Assembly: GCF_000379965.1 (NCBI RefSeq)
Contig: NZ_KB904335.1
Coordinates: 1-64,000 of the forward strand
DNA: 64,000 nucleotides
From: Hoylesella nanceiensis DSM 19126 = JCM 15639
GTDB taxonomy: Bacteria > Bacteroidota > Bacteroidia > Bacteroidales > Bacteroidaceae
Direction of reading: 5' to 3'
Shown here in pieces: positions 43,316 through 52,708 of this stretch. The notes below the pieces were generated by a model, which saw only the letters and a list, made by a program, of their open reading frames with translations, did no database searches and was not told where the DNA came from. A program made the translations under genes and the position numbers. Every line of letters begins with the position of its first letter. Position 1 is the stretch's first letter.

Positions 43316-45592
43316 CTACATCGGGTCGATGTCGTAATAGATTTGAATTGCCGCATAAGGTTTATTGTTTAGCAATTCAGCTTGTGCCATTCTGAGGTAT
43401 TGTCGCACGTCGTTTCCATTTAAACCCAGTTCAAGTTTAAGCATCAACTTGCGTATATGCAAGTCTTTTACTCGTGCAACCGAAGGGCGGTCGGGACCTA
43501 ATAAACGATCTCCAAACCAACTTCTAAGTCGTCCTGCCAACACATTTGCAGCCCCTTCAGCCACCTTTTCGTGCTTGTGTTTAATGTATATGTAAATAAG
43601 TCGATAGAAAGGAGGATATTTAAACATCATTCTTTCTTCCAACGTATCGTTATAAAAGGTTTTAAAGTCGTTGTTAGCGATTTGCGAGATGATGGGCATA
43701 TCGGCATTTTTTGTTTGCAAAATCACCCTTCCTTGTTCGCCTTTGCGTCCTGCTCTGCCTGCTACTTGCCCCATCATCATAAACGCATATTCGTAAGAAC
43801 GAAAGTCGGGATAGTTCAATATGCTATCAGCATCGATGATACCCACCACCTTCACCTTGTCGAAGTCTAATCCCTTAGTAACCATTTGCGTACCTATAAG
43901 GATATTGGTGCGTCCTTGAGAGAAATCGTTAATGATGCGTTCGTAGGCGTTTTTGGTGCGAGTAGTGTCTAAGTCCATACGAGAAATGCGGGCACCTTGA
44001 AAGGTTTCGCTCACCAGTTCTTCAATCTTTTCGGTGCCATAGCCCTTACTTCGCAACTCAGTGCAGCCGCATTTAGGGCAAGAAGAGGGTATGAGATAAG
44101 TGAATCCACAATAATGACAACTCAAATGGTTCATGTTTTTGTGGATAGTGAGCGACACATCGCAGTTTTGACACTTAGGAACCCAGCCACATTCCTTACA
44201 CTCGAGCATTGGAGCAAATCCCCTTCTGTTTTGGAAAAGGATAGCCTGCTTGCCCTCGTCGATGGCTTCTTGCACCGCATCTACGAGTTGTTGAGAGAAG
44301 ATACCTTTCATAATTTTTCGTCTTCTCAAGTCCTTCACATCGATAATCTCGATCTTGGGTAAGGCAATGTCTTTGAATCGGGTAGTTAATTCCACCAAAC
44401 CATATTTGCCTTGGCTGGCATTATAGTAACTTTCCATTGAAGGAGTGGCAGTTCCGAGTAAAGTTTTTGCATTGTACATCTTTGCTAACATCACTGCAAC
44501 AGAGCGGGCGTGATAGCGTGGAGCAGGGTCTTGTTGCTTGAAAGAGGTTTCGTGTTCCTCGTCGATAATAATCAAACCAAGGTTTTGAAAGGGTAGGAAT
44601 ACCGAGCTTCGAACGCCCAATATCACCTTATAAGGATTGTCAGAGAGTTGCTTTTTCCATATCTCTACACGCTCTGCATCGTTGTATTTAGAGTGGTAAA
44701 TGCCCAGTTGATTGCCAAAAATGCGTTGTAAGCGTTGTGTTATCTGCACCGTTAGCGCAATTTCGGGTAGGATATAAAGCACCTGTTGATGCTTTTCGAG
44801 TGCATTTTGAATGAGATGGATATACACTTCGGTCTTTCCGCTCGATGTAACACCATGCAATAGCACGATGTCTCGCTTCATCCATTGCATTAAAATACTG
44901 TTATAAGCATCTTGTTGAGCTGCAGAAAGCACCTTTGTTCTAATAGTTTGCTCGTTGTTGGCCGTGTTTAGACGGGTAACTTCTTGCTCATAGGTTGTTA
45001 AAATGCCCTTACCCGTGAGTCCTTGTAATGCTGCAGCGTTGCCATTGCTTACGTTCATCAATTCAACTCGAGTGATGTCGCATAGTTCTTGTTGGCTATC
45101 TCCCTGCAAAACATCGTCCCAATGCGAAATAGCAAGATAACATTCTAACATTTGTAGTTGTTTGTTAGCTCGCTTAACCAATGATAGAGCACGAGCTAAT
45201 CCATCTTTCGACTGATAAGAAGGGTGGAGTTGAACGTATGTTTCGGTGCGAGGTCGGTAGCCTTCTTCGGCTTTTAACCCTGCAGGAACAGCCGCTTTGT
45301 AAACATCTCCTAATGGAGTCATATAATAATGTGCAATCCATTTCCACAAATCCAACTGCTTTTCGAGTACCACAGGCAGTGCATCGGGGAAGTCGATAGC
45401 ATCTTTAGTCTCGAAAGAAGGCTTCGTGCTGTGCACTCGTTCGATAATTCCGGTGTAGGTTTTCGAGCGTCCTAAGGGCACAACAACACGCTTGCCCACA
45501 ACAGCTTTGCGTGCATCATTAGCGTGAACAGAATAGGTAAACAAACCTTCGAGGGGTAAGGGAAGGATTACATCTATATAAATCATTACCAC
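43316..45592 (-). CDS. priA: Primosomal replication protein N' (PriA helicase)
   Basis: A superfamily 2 DNA helicase that restarts stalled replication forks. In order: the N-terminal DNA-binding domain, the Walker A segment HGVTSSGKTEVY, the DEEH Walker B box (IIIDEEHETSF), an eight-cysteine zinc region (ECKECGWVPKCQNC, CHYCGFTY, CPKCGC), and the helicase motif QMVTKGLDFD with a final RAGR. The 758 residues are full length. The ORF opens MVMIYI, so the start may be the first or the third codon. It is transcribed from the reverse strand with the aminopeptidase gene upstream. Confidence 0.96.
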   Translation of the reverse strand: MVMIYIDVILPLPLEGLFTYSVHANDARKAVVGKRVVVPLGRSKTYTGIIERVHSTKPSFETKDAIDFPDALPVVLEKQLDLWKWIAHYYMTPLGDVYKAAVPAGLKAEEGYRPRTETYVQLHPSYQSKDGLARALSLVKRANKQLQMLECYLAISHWDDVLQGDSQQELCDITRVELMNVSNGNAAALQGLTGKGILTTYEQEVTRLNTANNEQTIRTKVLSAAQQDAYNSILMQWMKRDIVLLHGVTSSGKTEVYIHLIQNALEKHQQVLYILPEIALTVQITQRLQRIFGNQLGIYHSKYNDAERVEIWKKQLSDNPYKVILGVRSSVFLPFQNLGLIIIDEEHETSFKQQDPAPRYHARSVAVMLAKMYNAKTLLGTATPSMESYYNASQGKYGLVELTTRFKDIALPKIEIIDVKDLRRRKIMKGIFSQQLVDAVQEAIDEGKQAILFQNRRGFAPMLECKECGWVPKCQNCDVSLTIHKNMNHLSCHYCGFTYLIPSSCPKCGCTELRSKGYGTEKIEELVSETFQGARISRMDLDTTRTKNAYERIINDFSQGRTNILIGTQMVTKGLDFDKVKVVGIIDADSILNYPDFRSYEYAFMMMGQVAGRAGRKGEQGRVILQTKNADMPIISQIANNDFKTFYNDTLEERMMFKYPPFYRLIYIYIKHKHEKVAEGAANVLAGRLRSWFGDRLLGPDRPSVARVKDLHIRKLMLKLELGLNGNDVRQYLRMAQAELLNNKPYAAIQIYYDIDPM

Positions 45593-45679
45593 AAAGATAA
45601 TTCAATTGCATGAAATAGTAAAGCTTTTGCAATGGAACTATCAAAAAAATAGTTTGCAAAAGCTTTATATACTATCGAT

Positions 45680-47476
45680 TTAAGAACGTGTGAGTGGAGC
45701 TGTTTTTTCTTTCAACCATTCAACCTCTTGAGGCTCTAATAGGGGAGAAAGAAGTTGGAACACTTTCTTGTGATAATTGTTCAACCACTCTAATTCTTCG
45801 TTCGTTAGAAGTTGAATCTTGATGGGCTCTGTTTGAATGGGGCACAATGTGAGTGATTCGAATTGTAAGAATCTGCCAAAGTCGGAATGCATATAGAGCG
45901 TTGCCAACATGATGTTTTCGATGCGAACACCAAATTTATCTTGAAGATAGATGCCAGGTTCGTTGGTGATGGTGGTGTTTTCGAAGAAAGGAGCAGGGCG
46001 ATATTGCATGCGAATTTGCTGTGGTCCTTCGTGAACATTTAAGAAAGAGCCCACCCCATGACCTGTTCCATGTCCAAAGTTAAGGCCTTCTTTCCACAAA
46101 GGTTCACGAGCCATGATATCCAACTGCGTTCCATTTGTTCCCTCAGGGAATATCGTTTGCGCCAAACTGATGTGGGCTTTCAATACCAATGTATAGACGT
46201 GTTTCTGCTCGTTGGTGAGCTCTCCGAGAGGAATGGTGCGGGTGATGTCTGTCGTTCCGTCGAGATATTGAGCACCACTGTCTAGCAACAAGAAACCTTC
46301 GGGCTTGAGTTCTACATTTGTTTCTTCTGTAGGTTCATAGTGAACGATGGCTCCATGTGCTTGATAAGCTGCGATGGTGTCGAATGAAATGCCCTTGTAT
46401 AAAGGCTGTTCGCTTCGGAATTGTTCTAATTTGTGTGCAATAGAAAGCTCAGTTTCGCCTCCTTTGGGTACGGCTTTTTCTAACCAAATAAGGAATTTAA
46501 CCAATGCAACTCCATCTCGTTTTAAAGCATTTCTGAAGCCGTTTACCTCGGTTTCGTTCTTGATAGCCTTCATACTTTGAATGGGAGAAGGCTGGTTGAC
46601 AACCTTTGTTTTTGATGCAGCGTGATACAAAGTGTAGCTAATTTCGTTGCCATCGAGTTGCAAGTTGTATTCAGAGTAGTTTGAAAGATCGGGTAAAATA
46701 TCATTATACTCTTTTGTTTCGATATGCTTTTCGTTGAGATATGCCAATACTTCGTTATTGAGTTTACACCTATTTATATATAGGGTGGTGCGGTTTTGTG
46801 TTACCAACAGATAGGCAACGAAAACGGGATTGCATGGAATGTCGTTGCCACGAAGGTTTAACAGCCACGCAATAGAATCGAGTTGCGATACCAATATGCC
46901 GTCTCGTCCGTTATCTTTAAGATATTGTTGAAGATGATTGATTTTTGTTTTGCAATCAATTCCTGCATATTTGAGCGAATGAATAAAGATCTCTTCGGTG
47001 GGGAGAGAAGGACGATCGGTCCATATGATGTTGAAAGGATCGAAGTTGGTGCGCAAGGTAATGCCGCCTTTTTGCTGTAAGCTGCGTTTCAATTCTTCTA
47101 CCTCATTGTTGCAAGAGGTGGTGCCGTTGATGCCTACTTCGGGGCTATGAACATTAGAAAGAACGTCTCCAAGCCATTCACTTATCGATGGAGTAGACGC
47201 CAATCCGTCTTTCATTAAAACAATATTGGTGCCCTTTAGCTGTTCTTCTGCTGCGATGAAATAGCGTGAGTCGGTCCATAATGCTGCCTCGTTTAGGGTA
47301 ATTACTACAGTACCTGCCGAGCCATCGAAGCCCGAAATCCATTCTCTGCACTTCCAAAAGTTGGGGATATACTCGCTGTTATGGGCGTCGCTACTGGGTA
47401 TGATGAATGCCGAAAGATGCTCTTTTTGCATCACTTGGCGGAGATTTTCAATTCGATTCAATATCGTTTCGTTCAT
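45680..47476 (-). CDS. Xaa-Pro aminopeptidase-like M24 family metallopeptidase
   Basis: An aminopeptidase P-type enzyme that removes N-terminal residues before proline. Two creatinase-like N-terminal domains precede the M24 catalytic domain. Its metal ligands are visible: two Asp (LLLDSGAQYLDGTTDITR), the His in FGHGTGHGVGSFL and two Glu (NEPGIY and FGVRIENI). I choose ATG at 47476 (598 residues): the longer reading from 47560 adds 28 residues with no similarity, and MNETILNRIENLRQVMQKE is the family start. It lies just upstream of priA on the same strand. A cytoplasmic location is expected as no signal peptide is present. Confidence 0.9.
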   Translation of the reverse strand: MNETILNRIENLRQVMQKEHLSAFIIPSSDAHNSEYIPNFWKCREWISGFDGSAGTVVITLNEAALWTDSRYFIAAEEQLKGTNIVLMKDGLASTPSISEWLGDVLSNVHSPEVGINGTTSCNNEVEELKRSLQQKGGITLRTNFDPFNIIWTDRPSLPTEEIFIHSLKYAGIDCKTKINHLQQYLKDNGRDGILVSQLDSIAWLLNLRGNDIPCNPVFVAYLLVTQNRTTLYINRCKLNNEVLAYLNEKHIETKEYNDILPDLSNYSEYNLQLDGNEISYTLYHAASKTKVVNQPSPIQSMKAIKNETEVNGFRNALKRDGVALVKFLIWLEKAVPKGGETELSIAHKLEQFRSEQPLYKGISFDTIAAYQAHGAIVHYEPTEETNVELKPEGFLLLDSGAQYLDGTTDITRTIPLGELTNEQKHVYTLVLKAHISLAQTIFPEGTNGTQLDIMAREPLWKEGLNFGHGTGHGVGSFLNVHEGPQQIRMQYRPAPFFENTTITNEPGIYLQDKFGVRIENIMLATLYMHSDFGRFLQFESLTLCPIQTEPIKIQLLTNEELEWLNNYHKKVFQLLSPLLEPQEVEWLKEKTAPLTRS

Positions 47477-47750
47477 ATCTATATCAATTATAAAAGGTAA
47501 AATGATTCTATTTATTACGACCTGGCTCTTGGTTTGGGTGCAGAAGAAACACAAAAGCAAACAAAGAGGAGGTTGTTCAATATTTCATACTAAGGTATAT
47601 AATTAAGAGAAGAGAAACGAAAAGTTTATATGTTTTTAAGAAATCAAGCGATAATAATGCTCAAATAAATGCTGAGAGTAAGCGATTTTTTACTAACTTT
47701 GCCACAGAAAAGGTGAATTTAAAATTCAAATAAACATAAATTATAAAGCT

Positions 47751-48743
47751 ATGAGTTTTTTAACAAACGAAAAATTAGTCATTGTTGGCGCAGCTGGCAT
47801 GATCGGTTCAAACATGGTTCAAACTGCATTAACAATGCGTTTGACAAGCGAAATCTGTCTTTATGATGTATTCTCACCAGAAGGTGTAGCAGAAGAAATG
47901 CGTCAAAGTGGTTTCGATGACGTAAAGATCACTGCAACAACTGATGTAAAAGAAGCATTCACTAATGCTAAATACATCATTTCTTCAGGTGGTGCTCCAC
48001 GTAAAGCAGGTATGACTCGTGAGGACCTTTTGAAAGGAAACTGCGAAATTGCAGAAGGATTAGGTAAGAATATTAAAGAATATTGTCCTGATGTTAAGCA
48101 CGTAGTTATTATCTTTAACCCTGCAGACTTAACAGGTTTGGTAACTCTTCTTTATTCAGGTTTGAAACCATCTCAAGTAACTACACTTGCTGCTCTTGAT
48201 ACAACACGTCTTCAAAGCGCTCTTGCTAAGAAGTTTAACGTGATGCAAACAGAGATTAAAGACTGTGCAACATACGGTGGTCACGGTGAACAAATGGCAG
48301 TGTTCGGTTCTAAAGTAACTGTTGCAGGTAAGAAACTAACTGACATTATCGGTACTCCTGAATTCCCAACAGAAGAATGGGAAGCAATGAAGACTGCTGT
48401 TACACAAGGTGGTGCTAAGATTATTGAATTGCGTGGACGCTCTTCTTTCCAAAGCCCTGCTTACCTTTCAGTAGAAATGATTCGCTCGGTTATGGGTGGT
48501 GAAGCATTCCGTTTCCCTGTTGGAACATACGTTTCTACAGACAAATACAACCACATCATGATGGCTATGGATACAACTCTTGACACAACTGGTGCTCACT
48601 ACACAATGCCACAAGGTACAGAAGAAGAGCTTGCTAAGCTTGATGCTAGCTACGAACACTTGTGCAAGATGCGTGATGAGTTGGTAACATTGAACATTGT
48701 TCCAGCTATCTCTGAGTGGAATAAAATCAATCCAAACCTATAA
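47751..48743 (+). CDS. mdh: Malate dehydrogenase
   Basis: An NAD-dependent malate/lactate dehydrogenase-family enzyme that interconverts malate and oxaloacetate in the branched TCA/fumarate pathway. The NAD fold has VGAAGMIGSN near residue 12. Substrate Arg motifs (GGAPRKAGMTREDLLKGN) and the catalytic His in ATYGGHGEQM are present. The 330 residues match the Bacteroides/Prevotella form. A -7 box TAACTTTG (47694-47701) lies 49 nt before the start. It is transcribed alone and is followed by a terminator. Confidence 0.92.
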   Translation: MSFLTNEKLVIVGAAGMIGSNMVQTALTMRLTSEICLYDVFSPEGVAEEMRQSGFDDVKITATTDVKEAFTNAKYIISSGGAPRKAGMTREDLLKGNCEIAEGLGKNIKEYCPDVKHVVIIFNPADLTGLVTLLYSGLKPSQVTTLAALDTTRLQSALAKKFNVMQTEIKDCATYGGHGEQMAVFGSKVTVAGKKLTDIIGTPEFPTEEWEAMKTAVTQGGAKIIELRGRSSFQSPAYLSVEMIRSVMGGEAFRFPVGTYVSTDKYNHIMMAMDTTLDTTGAHYTMPQGTEEELAKLDASYEHLCKMRDELVTLNIVPAISEWNKINPNL

Positions 48744-48841
48744 TATAAATAGGTGAGCGATTAGAGGCCTGTTGTTTTGCAAGGAAAACTTGTGAGAGGG
48801 GTCTCGAGAAAAATGTAAAATCATCGATTTTTCAATAATAG

Positions 48842-48875
48842 AAGGTGTATCTCCAATGGGAGATGCACCTTTTTG
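48842..48875 (+). terminator. Intrinsic terminator of mdh
   Basis: AGGTGTATCTCC (48843-48854) pairs with GGAGATGCACCT (48859-48870) with one wobble, then TTTTTG. Confidence 0.85.
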
Positions 48876-49020
48876 TGTTCTTTTGTGAGGGAAAGGCGTT
48901 GCTAAAACGAAAGAACTATTGTCTTTGAGCGATAGGCATGGGGTAGAAAATGTTGACAGCTGATGCGTTTGTAAGTAGAAGATTGATGTTGGTTGGGCTT
49001 AAAAGGAATCCTTCCTTTTG

Positions 49021-49103
49021 AAAAGTAAGATATTTTTGTAGGTAATTCCTTTTGCTTTGATCATCCAAAAGATCTGTTTTCGTTCTCTAAAAGCATCATT
49101 TTA
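49021..49103. repeat. 22-bp-period repeat array K (decayed)
   Basis: Recognisable units start at about 49021, 49044, 49067 and 49089: AAAAGTAAGATATTT, AATTCCTTTTGCTTT, AAAAGATCTGTTTTC and AAAAGCATCATTTTA. The spacing (23, 23, 22 bp) is roughly kept but the palindromes have largely been lost. It lies between the mdh terminator and the rpsU -7 box, the same context as the intact arrays. I see nothing else in 48876-49258. Confidence 0.5.
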
Positions 49104-49258
49104 GTCTTTAAAGAAGGGAGAAAGAAGGGATTATGCAAATGATTAAAAGAACATTTTGAAAGGTTTAAAACAATACAGCCAAAATGAATAAAATCCTAAA
49201 AATAAGCCCTTTATGAGAAAAAATCACATGAAAAGTTGTGGGAATAATAAATATAATG

Positions 49259-49267
49259 TAATTTTGC
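49259..49267 (+). promoter_or_regulatory. -7 promoter box for rpsU
   Basis: TAATTTTGC matches the TAnnTTTG consensus 70 nt before rpsU. The -33 element is weak (GTTG at 49235-49238). Confidence 0.5.
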
Positions 49268-49336
49268 AGACGCATAATGGGGAAACTATGTCCTTATGTG
49301 TATAAGTTTAACTATTTAAAAATTTAAAACTAAAAC

Positions 49337-49528
49337 ATGATTATTGTACCAGTTAAAGATGGCGAGAACATCGAAAGAGCTTTGAAGAAGTTCAAGAGAA
49401 AATTTGAAAAAACCGGAGTTGTTAAAGAGTTGCGCATGCGTCAACAATATAACAAGCCTTCTGTTTTGAAGCGTCTTAGAATGGAACACGCTGTCTATGT
49501 ACAAAAACTACGTGCAAACGAAGAATAA
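49337..49528 (+). CDS. rpsU: 30S ribosomal protein S21
   Basis: A 63-residue basic ribosomal protein of the small subunit near the mRNA exit. The sequence opens MIIVPVKDGENIERALKKFK and has the S21 signature KTGVVKELRMRQQYNKPSVL. It is in the same direction as a Xer recombinase and hpf, a neighbourhood common in Bacteroidota. A -7 box lies 70 nt upstream. Confidence 0.97.
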   Translation: MIIVPVKDGENIERALKKFKRKFEKTGVVKELRMRQQYNKPSVLKRLRMEHAVYVQKLRANEE

Positions 49529-49609
49529 AAACGTAGTACATTTTTGGTAGTTTCAATAAAATTCCGTATATTCGCAAGTGAAACATCAGAATGATGCGTG
49601 GTGGAATAT

Positions 49610-50503
49610 ATGATAATTGACGAATTCTTGAACTATCTTAAATACGAGAAACGGAGATCTTTACTTACAGTAGAGAGCTATTCGGAAGACTTAAAAGCTT
49701 TTCAATCGTATTTTACAAATTTAGATAGTCAGCTCTCTTGGGAGACGATAACAGCTAATGATATTCGTTCTTGGATGGAGAGTATGATGGATAAAGGAAA
49801 CACTGCCACTACAATCAATCGACGGTTGAGTGCATTGCGTTCCTTTTATCGTTTTGCAAGATTACGTCTTGCATTCGAGAAAGATCCAGCAAAGAATATC
49901 ACAGGACCAAAGAAGCAAAAACTATTGCCGCAGTTTCTGAAAGAAGTTGAAATGGAACGACTTTTAGATGATGTGCTGCAAGGAGATGACTTCGAAAGCA
50001 TTCGTGATAGAGCAATTATCGCACTCTTTTATGAAACAGGCGTACGTTTGTCGGAATTAACTGCACTGAATTGTAGTGATATCGACTTTGTACAGCGTCA
50101 GATTAAGGTAACGGGAAAGCGTAATAAACAACGAATTATTCCCTTTGGTGAAAAACTTGACTTGGAACTGCGTGCCTATATAATAATAAGAGGTGAAAGA
50201 GAAAATATAGTAGATGACGCCTTGTTTGTGTCAAATAAAGGTTATCGAATGCTATCAACGACTATTCGTCGAAGGGTAGAATATTATCTCTCTCAGGTTT
50301 CAACCTTAAAAAAACGTTCTCCACATGTCCTTCGCCACACTTTTGCAACCGCAATGCTTAATAATGACGCCGATATTGAAAGCGTAAGGCATTTGTTAGG
50401 TCATGAAAGTTTAAAGGCAACTGAAGTTTACACTCATACAACTTTCGAGCATTTGAAAAGAGTTTATAGTAAGGCTCACCCTAGAGCCGGCCTTAAAAAA
50501 TAA
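49610..50503 (+). CDS. Tyrosine recombinase XerC/XerD-type
   Basis: A site-specific tyrosine recombinase that probably resolves chromosome dimers at dif. The N-terminal SAM-like domain (FLNYLKYEKRRSLLTVESYS) is followed by the catalytic domain with GVRLSELTALNCSDID (first Arg), the lysine-bearing VTGKRNKQRIIPFG, HVLRHTFATAMLNND (His-x-x-Arg), HLLGHESLKATEVYTH (His and the nucleophile Tyr). All catalytic residues are present. I choose ATG at 49610 (297 residues) over a GTG 12 nt upstream. Its housekeeping neighbours (rpsU and hpf) argue against a mobile element. XerC versus XerD cannot be decided here. Confidence 0.9.
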   Translation: MIIDEFLNYLKYEKRRSLLTVESYSEDLKAFQSYFTNLDSQLSWETITANDIRSWMESMMDKGNTATTINRRLSALRSFYRFARLRLAFEKDPAKNITGPKKQKLLPQFLKEVEMERLLDDVLQGDDFESIRDRAIIALFYETGVRLSELTALNCSDIDFVQRQIKVTGKRNKQRIIPFGEKLDLELRAYIIIRGERENIVDDALFVSNKGYRMLSTTIRRRVEYYLSQVSTLKKRSPHVLRHTFATAMLNNDADIESVRHLLGHESLKATEVYTHTTFEHLKRVYSKAHPRAGLKK

Positions 50504-50519
50504 AAGAAAGGAACGAATT

Positions 50520-50819
50520 ATGGAAATTAGAATTAAATCAATTCATTTTGATGCTACTGAAAAATTGGAAGCTTTCATTGAAAAGAAAGTGTCAAAATTA
50601 GAAAAATCTTTTGAAGATATAACGAAAGTAGAGGTGCAATTAAAGGTTGTAAAGCCTGCAACAGCATTAAATAAAGAAACAAGTCTTAGTGTAAATGTGC
50701 CCGGGGAGGCTATTTATGTGGCAAAAACTTGCGACACATTTGAGGAAGGAATTGATCAATGTGTAGATGCTTTGAAGGTGAAGTTGACCAAATACAAGGA
50801 AAAAACAAGAAATAAATAA
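50520..50819 (+). CDS. hpf: Ribosome hibernation-promoting factor
   Basis: A 99-residue short HPF/RaiA-type protein that binds the 30S decoding region and helps to inactivate or dimerise ribosomes in stationary phase. The opening MEIRIKSIHFDATEKLEAFI is family-typical, with conserved basic residues and the DTFEEGIDQCVDALKVKL helix. It lacks the long C-terminal domain. It follows the recombinase by 16 nt and should be cotranscribed. The next promoter begins 17 nt past its stop. Confidence 0.93.
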   Translation: MEIRIKSIHFDATEKLEAFIEKKVSKLEKSFEDITKVEVQLKVVKPATALNKETSLSVNVPGEAIYVAKTCDTFEEGIDQCVDALKVKLTKYKEKTRNK

Positions 50820-50836
50820 AAAAAAACTCCGAAAAG

Positions 50837-50867
50837 TTTTGGAGATTAAAAATAAAGTTATACCTTT
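50837..50867 (+). promoter_or_regulatory. Promoter of the tRNA-tuf cluster
   Basis: TTTG (50837-50840), exactly 19 bp, then TACCTTTG (50860-50867): a full consensus Bacteroidota promoter 53 nt before the first tRNA. It probably drives the four tRNAs and, by readthrough, tuf and beyond. Confidence 0.85.
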
Positions 50868-50920
50868 GCAGACGTTTTACAGTGAGTAGTAAATAAGCTG
50901 CCTAGCGGCTGCAAAGATTT

Positions 50921-50994
50921 GCCTCTTTAGCTCAGTTGGCCAGAGCACGTGATTTGTAATCTCGGGGTCGTTGGTTCGAATCCGACAAGAGGCT
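50921..50994 (+). tRNA. tRNA-Thr (TGT)
   Basis: The acceptor GCCTCTT/AAGAGGC, D-arm AGCTCAGTTGGCCAGAGC, anticodon loop TTTGTAA (anticodon TGT, reading ACA) and T-arm GTTGGTTCGAATCCGAC are all seen. The anticodon stem has one T-T mismatch. CCA is not encoded. Confidence 0.93.
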
Positions 50995-51025
50995 CAAAAT
51001 TTACTAAACGCAAAGTAAACGAATA

Positions 51026-51108
51026 GGGTAGTTACCAGAGTGGCCAAATGGGGCAGACTGTAAATCTGCTGTCTTTCGACTTCGGTGGTTCGAATCCATC
51101 ACTACCCA
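51026..51108 (+). tRNA. tRNA-Tyr (GTA)
   Basis: A class II tRNA of 83 nt with acceptor GGGTAGT/ACTACCC, anticodon stem GCAGA/TCTGC around CTGTAAA (anticodon GTA), a long variable arm, and T-arm GGTGGTTCGAATCCATC. CCA is not encoded. Confidence 0.96.
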
Positions 51109-51125
51109 CTTCAGTATAATTAATT

Positions 51126-51198
51126 GCGGAAATAGCTCAGTTGATAGAGCACTAGCCTTCCAAGCTGGGGGTCGCGGGTTTGAGCCCCGTTTTCCGCT
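51126..51198 (+). tRNA. tRNA-Gly (TCC)
   Basis: Acceptor GCGGAAA/TTTCCGC, D-arm AGCTCAGTTGATAGAGC, anticodon loop CTTCCAA (anticodon TCC, reading GGA) and T-arm GCGGGTTTGAGCCCCGT. CCA is not encoded. Confidence 0.95.
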
Positions 51199-51203
51199 CT
51201 TAT

Positions 51204-51275
<72 letters not shown>

Positions 51276-51361
51276 CTACTTCTTAACTTCTTTTGTGGAG
51301 AGACAGAAGAAAAACAATAATAATAGATTATTCAATTACATAATAAAAAGAAAATTAAGCT

Positions 51362-52552
51362 ATGGCTAAAGAGAAATTCGAGCGTACCAAACCGCACGTT
51401 AACGTTGGTACAATTGGTCACGTAGACCACGGTAAAACTACTTTGACTGCAGCCATCTCTAAGGTGTTGCACGAAAAAGGTTTCGGTTCTGAAGAAGCTA
51501 GATCATTTGATCAAATTGACAATGCTCCAGAAGAAAAAGAACGTGGTATTACTATTAACTCTGCTCACATTGAGTATGAAACAGCTAATCGTCACTATGC
51601 ACACGTTGACTGTCCTGGACACGCTGACTATGTGAAAAACATGGTAACTGGTGCTGCTCAGATGGATGGTGCTATTCTTGTTGTAGCTGCAACTGATGGT
51701 CCTATGCCTCAAACTCGTGAGCACGTTCTTCTTGCTCGTCAGGTAAACGTTCCTCGTTTGGTTGTTTTCTTGAACAAGTGCGACATGGTTGATGATGCAG
51801 AAATGCTAGACCTAGTTGAAATGGAAGTTCATGAAATTCTTGAACAATACGAATATGAAGAAGATACTCCTATCGTTCGTGGTTCTGCTCTAGGTGGTTT
51901 GAACGGTGTTGATAAGTGGGTTGAGAAGATCATGGAGTTGATGGATACTGTTGATACATGGATCCAAGAACCTCCACGTGATATGGATAAACCATTCTTG
52001 ATGCCTATCGAAGATGTGTTCTCAATCACAGGTCGTGGTACTGTTGCTACTGGTCGTATTGAAACTGGTCGTGTTAAAGTAGGTGATGAAGTTGAGCTTC
52101 TAGGTCTTGGTGAAGATAAGAAATGCGTTGTAACAGGCGTTGAAATGTTCCGCAAGCTTCTTGATGAAGGTGTTGCTGGTGATAACGTAGGTTTGTTGCT
52201 TCGTGGTATCGATAAGAACGAAATCAAACGTGGTATGGTTCTTTGTCACCCAGGTCAGATTAAACCTCACAAGAAATTTAAGGCTTCAGTTTACGTATTG
52301 AAGAAAGAAGAAGGTGGACGTCACACTCCATTCGGTAACAAATACCGTCCTCAATTCTACTTACGTACTATGGACTGTACAGGTGAAATCACATTGCCAG
52401 AAGGCGTAGAAATGGTTATGCCTGGTGATAACGTCGAAATCACTGTAGAACTTATCTATGCTGTAGCATTGAACGTAGGTCTTCGTTTCGCTATCCGTGA
52501 AGGTGGACGTACAGTAGGTTCTGGTCAGATTACACAAATCCTTGAAGACTAA
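51362..52552 (+). CDS. tuf: Elongation factor Tu
   Basis: EF-Tu delivers aminoacyl-tRNA to the ribosome as a GTPase. The G-domain motifs are [10 protein letters not shown] near residue 20, the effector [13 protein letters not shown], and NKCD for guanine. The C-terminal beta-barrels are complete and end [12 protein letters not shown]. The 396 residues are usual. It follows the tRNA cluster and is separated from secE by a hairpin and tRNA-Trp. Codon use is strongly biased, as expected for a highly expressed gene. Confidence 0.98.
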   Translation: MAKEKFERTKPHVNVGTIGHVDHGKTTLTAAISKVLHEKGFGSEEARSFDQIDNAPEEKERGITINSAHIEYETANRHYAHVDCPGHADYVKNMVTGAAQMDGAILVVAATDGPMPQTREHVLLARQVNVPRLVVFLNKCDMVDDAEMLDLVEMEVHEILEQYEYEEDTPIVRGSALGGLNGVDKWVEKIMELMDTVDTWIQEPPRDMDKPFLMPIEDVFSITGRGTVATGRIETGRVKVGDEVELLGLGEDKKCVVTGVEMFRKLLDEGVAGDNVGLLLRGIDKNEIKRGMVLCHPGQIKPHKKFKASVYVLKKEEGGRHTPFGNKYRPQFYLRTMDCTGEITLPEGVEMVMPGDNVEITVELIYAVALNVGLRFAIREGGRTVGSGQITQILED

Positions 52553-52573
52553 TACTAGAGGATTATAGATATT

Positions 52574-52618
52574 AAGATTCCTGTCTTGCACAGTTTATGC
52601 TGGCAGGAATCTTATTTT
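52574..52618 (+). terminator. Terminator-like hairpin between tuf and tRNA-Trp
   Basis: AAGATTCCTG (52574-52583) pairs perfectly with CAGGAATCTT (52604-52613) and is followed by a T-rich tract that ends on the base before tRNA-Trp. It is probably a partial terminator or processing signal that sets the ratio of tuf to the downstream operon. Confidence 0.6.
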
Positions 52619-52691
52619 ACGGGTTTAGCTCAGTTGGTAGAGCACTGGTCTCCAAAACCAGGTGTCGAGAGTTCGAGTCTTTCAACCCGTG
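52619..52691 (+). tRNA. tRNA-Trp (CCA)
   Basis: Acceptor ACGGGTT/AACCCGT, D-arm AGCTCAGTTGGTAGAGC, anticodon stem CTGGT/ACCAG around CTCCAAA (anticodon CCA), and T-arm GAGAGTTCGAGTCTTTC. It sits between tuf and secE, 17 nt before the secE start. The 3' CCA is not encoded. Confidence 0.96.
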
Positions 52692-52708
52692 CAAAAAAAG
52701 AAGATAAT

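Noticed and set aside
49598-50503. Integrase of a mobile element
   Set aside because: The XerC/D-type recombinase lies among rpsU and hpf, with no attachment repeats, cargo genes or composition change.
52586-52708. Upstream extension of secE
   Set aside because: The extended frame reads through the tRNA-Trp gene. The ATG at 52709 gives a normal 63-residue SecE.
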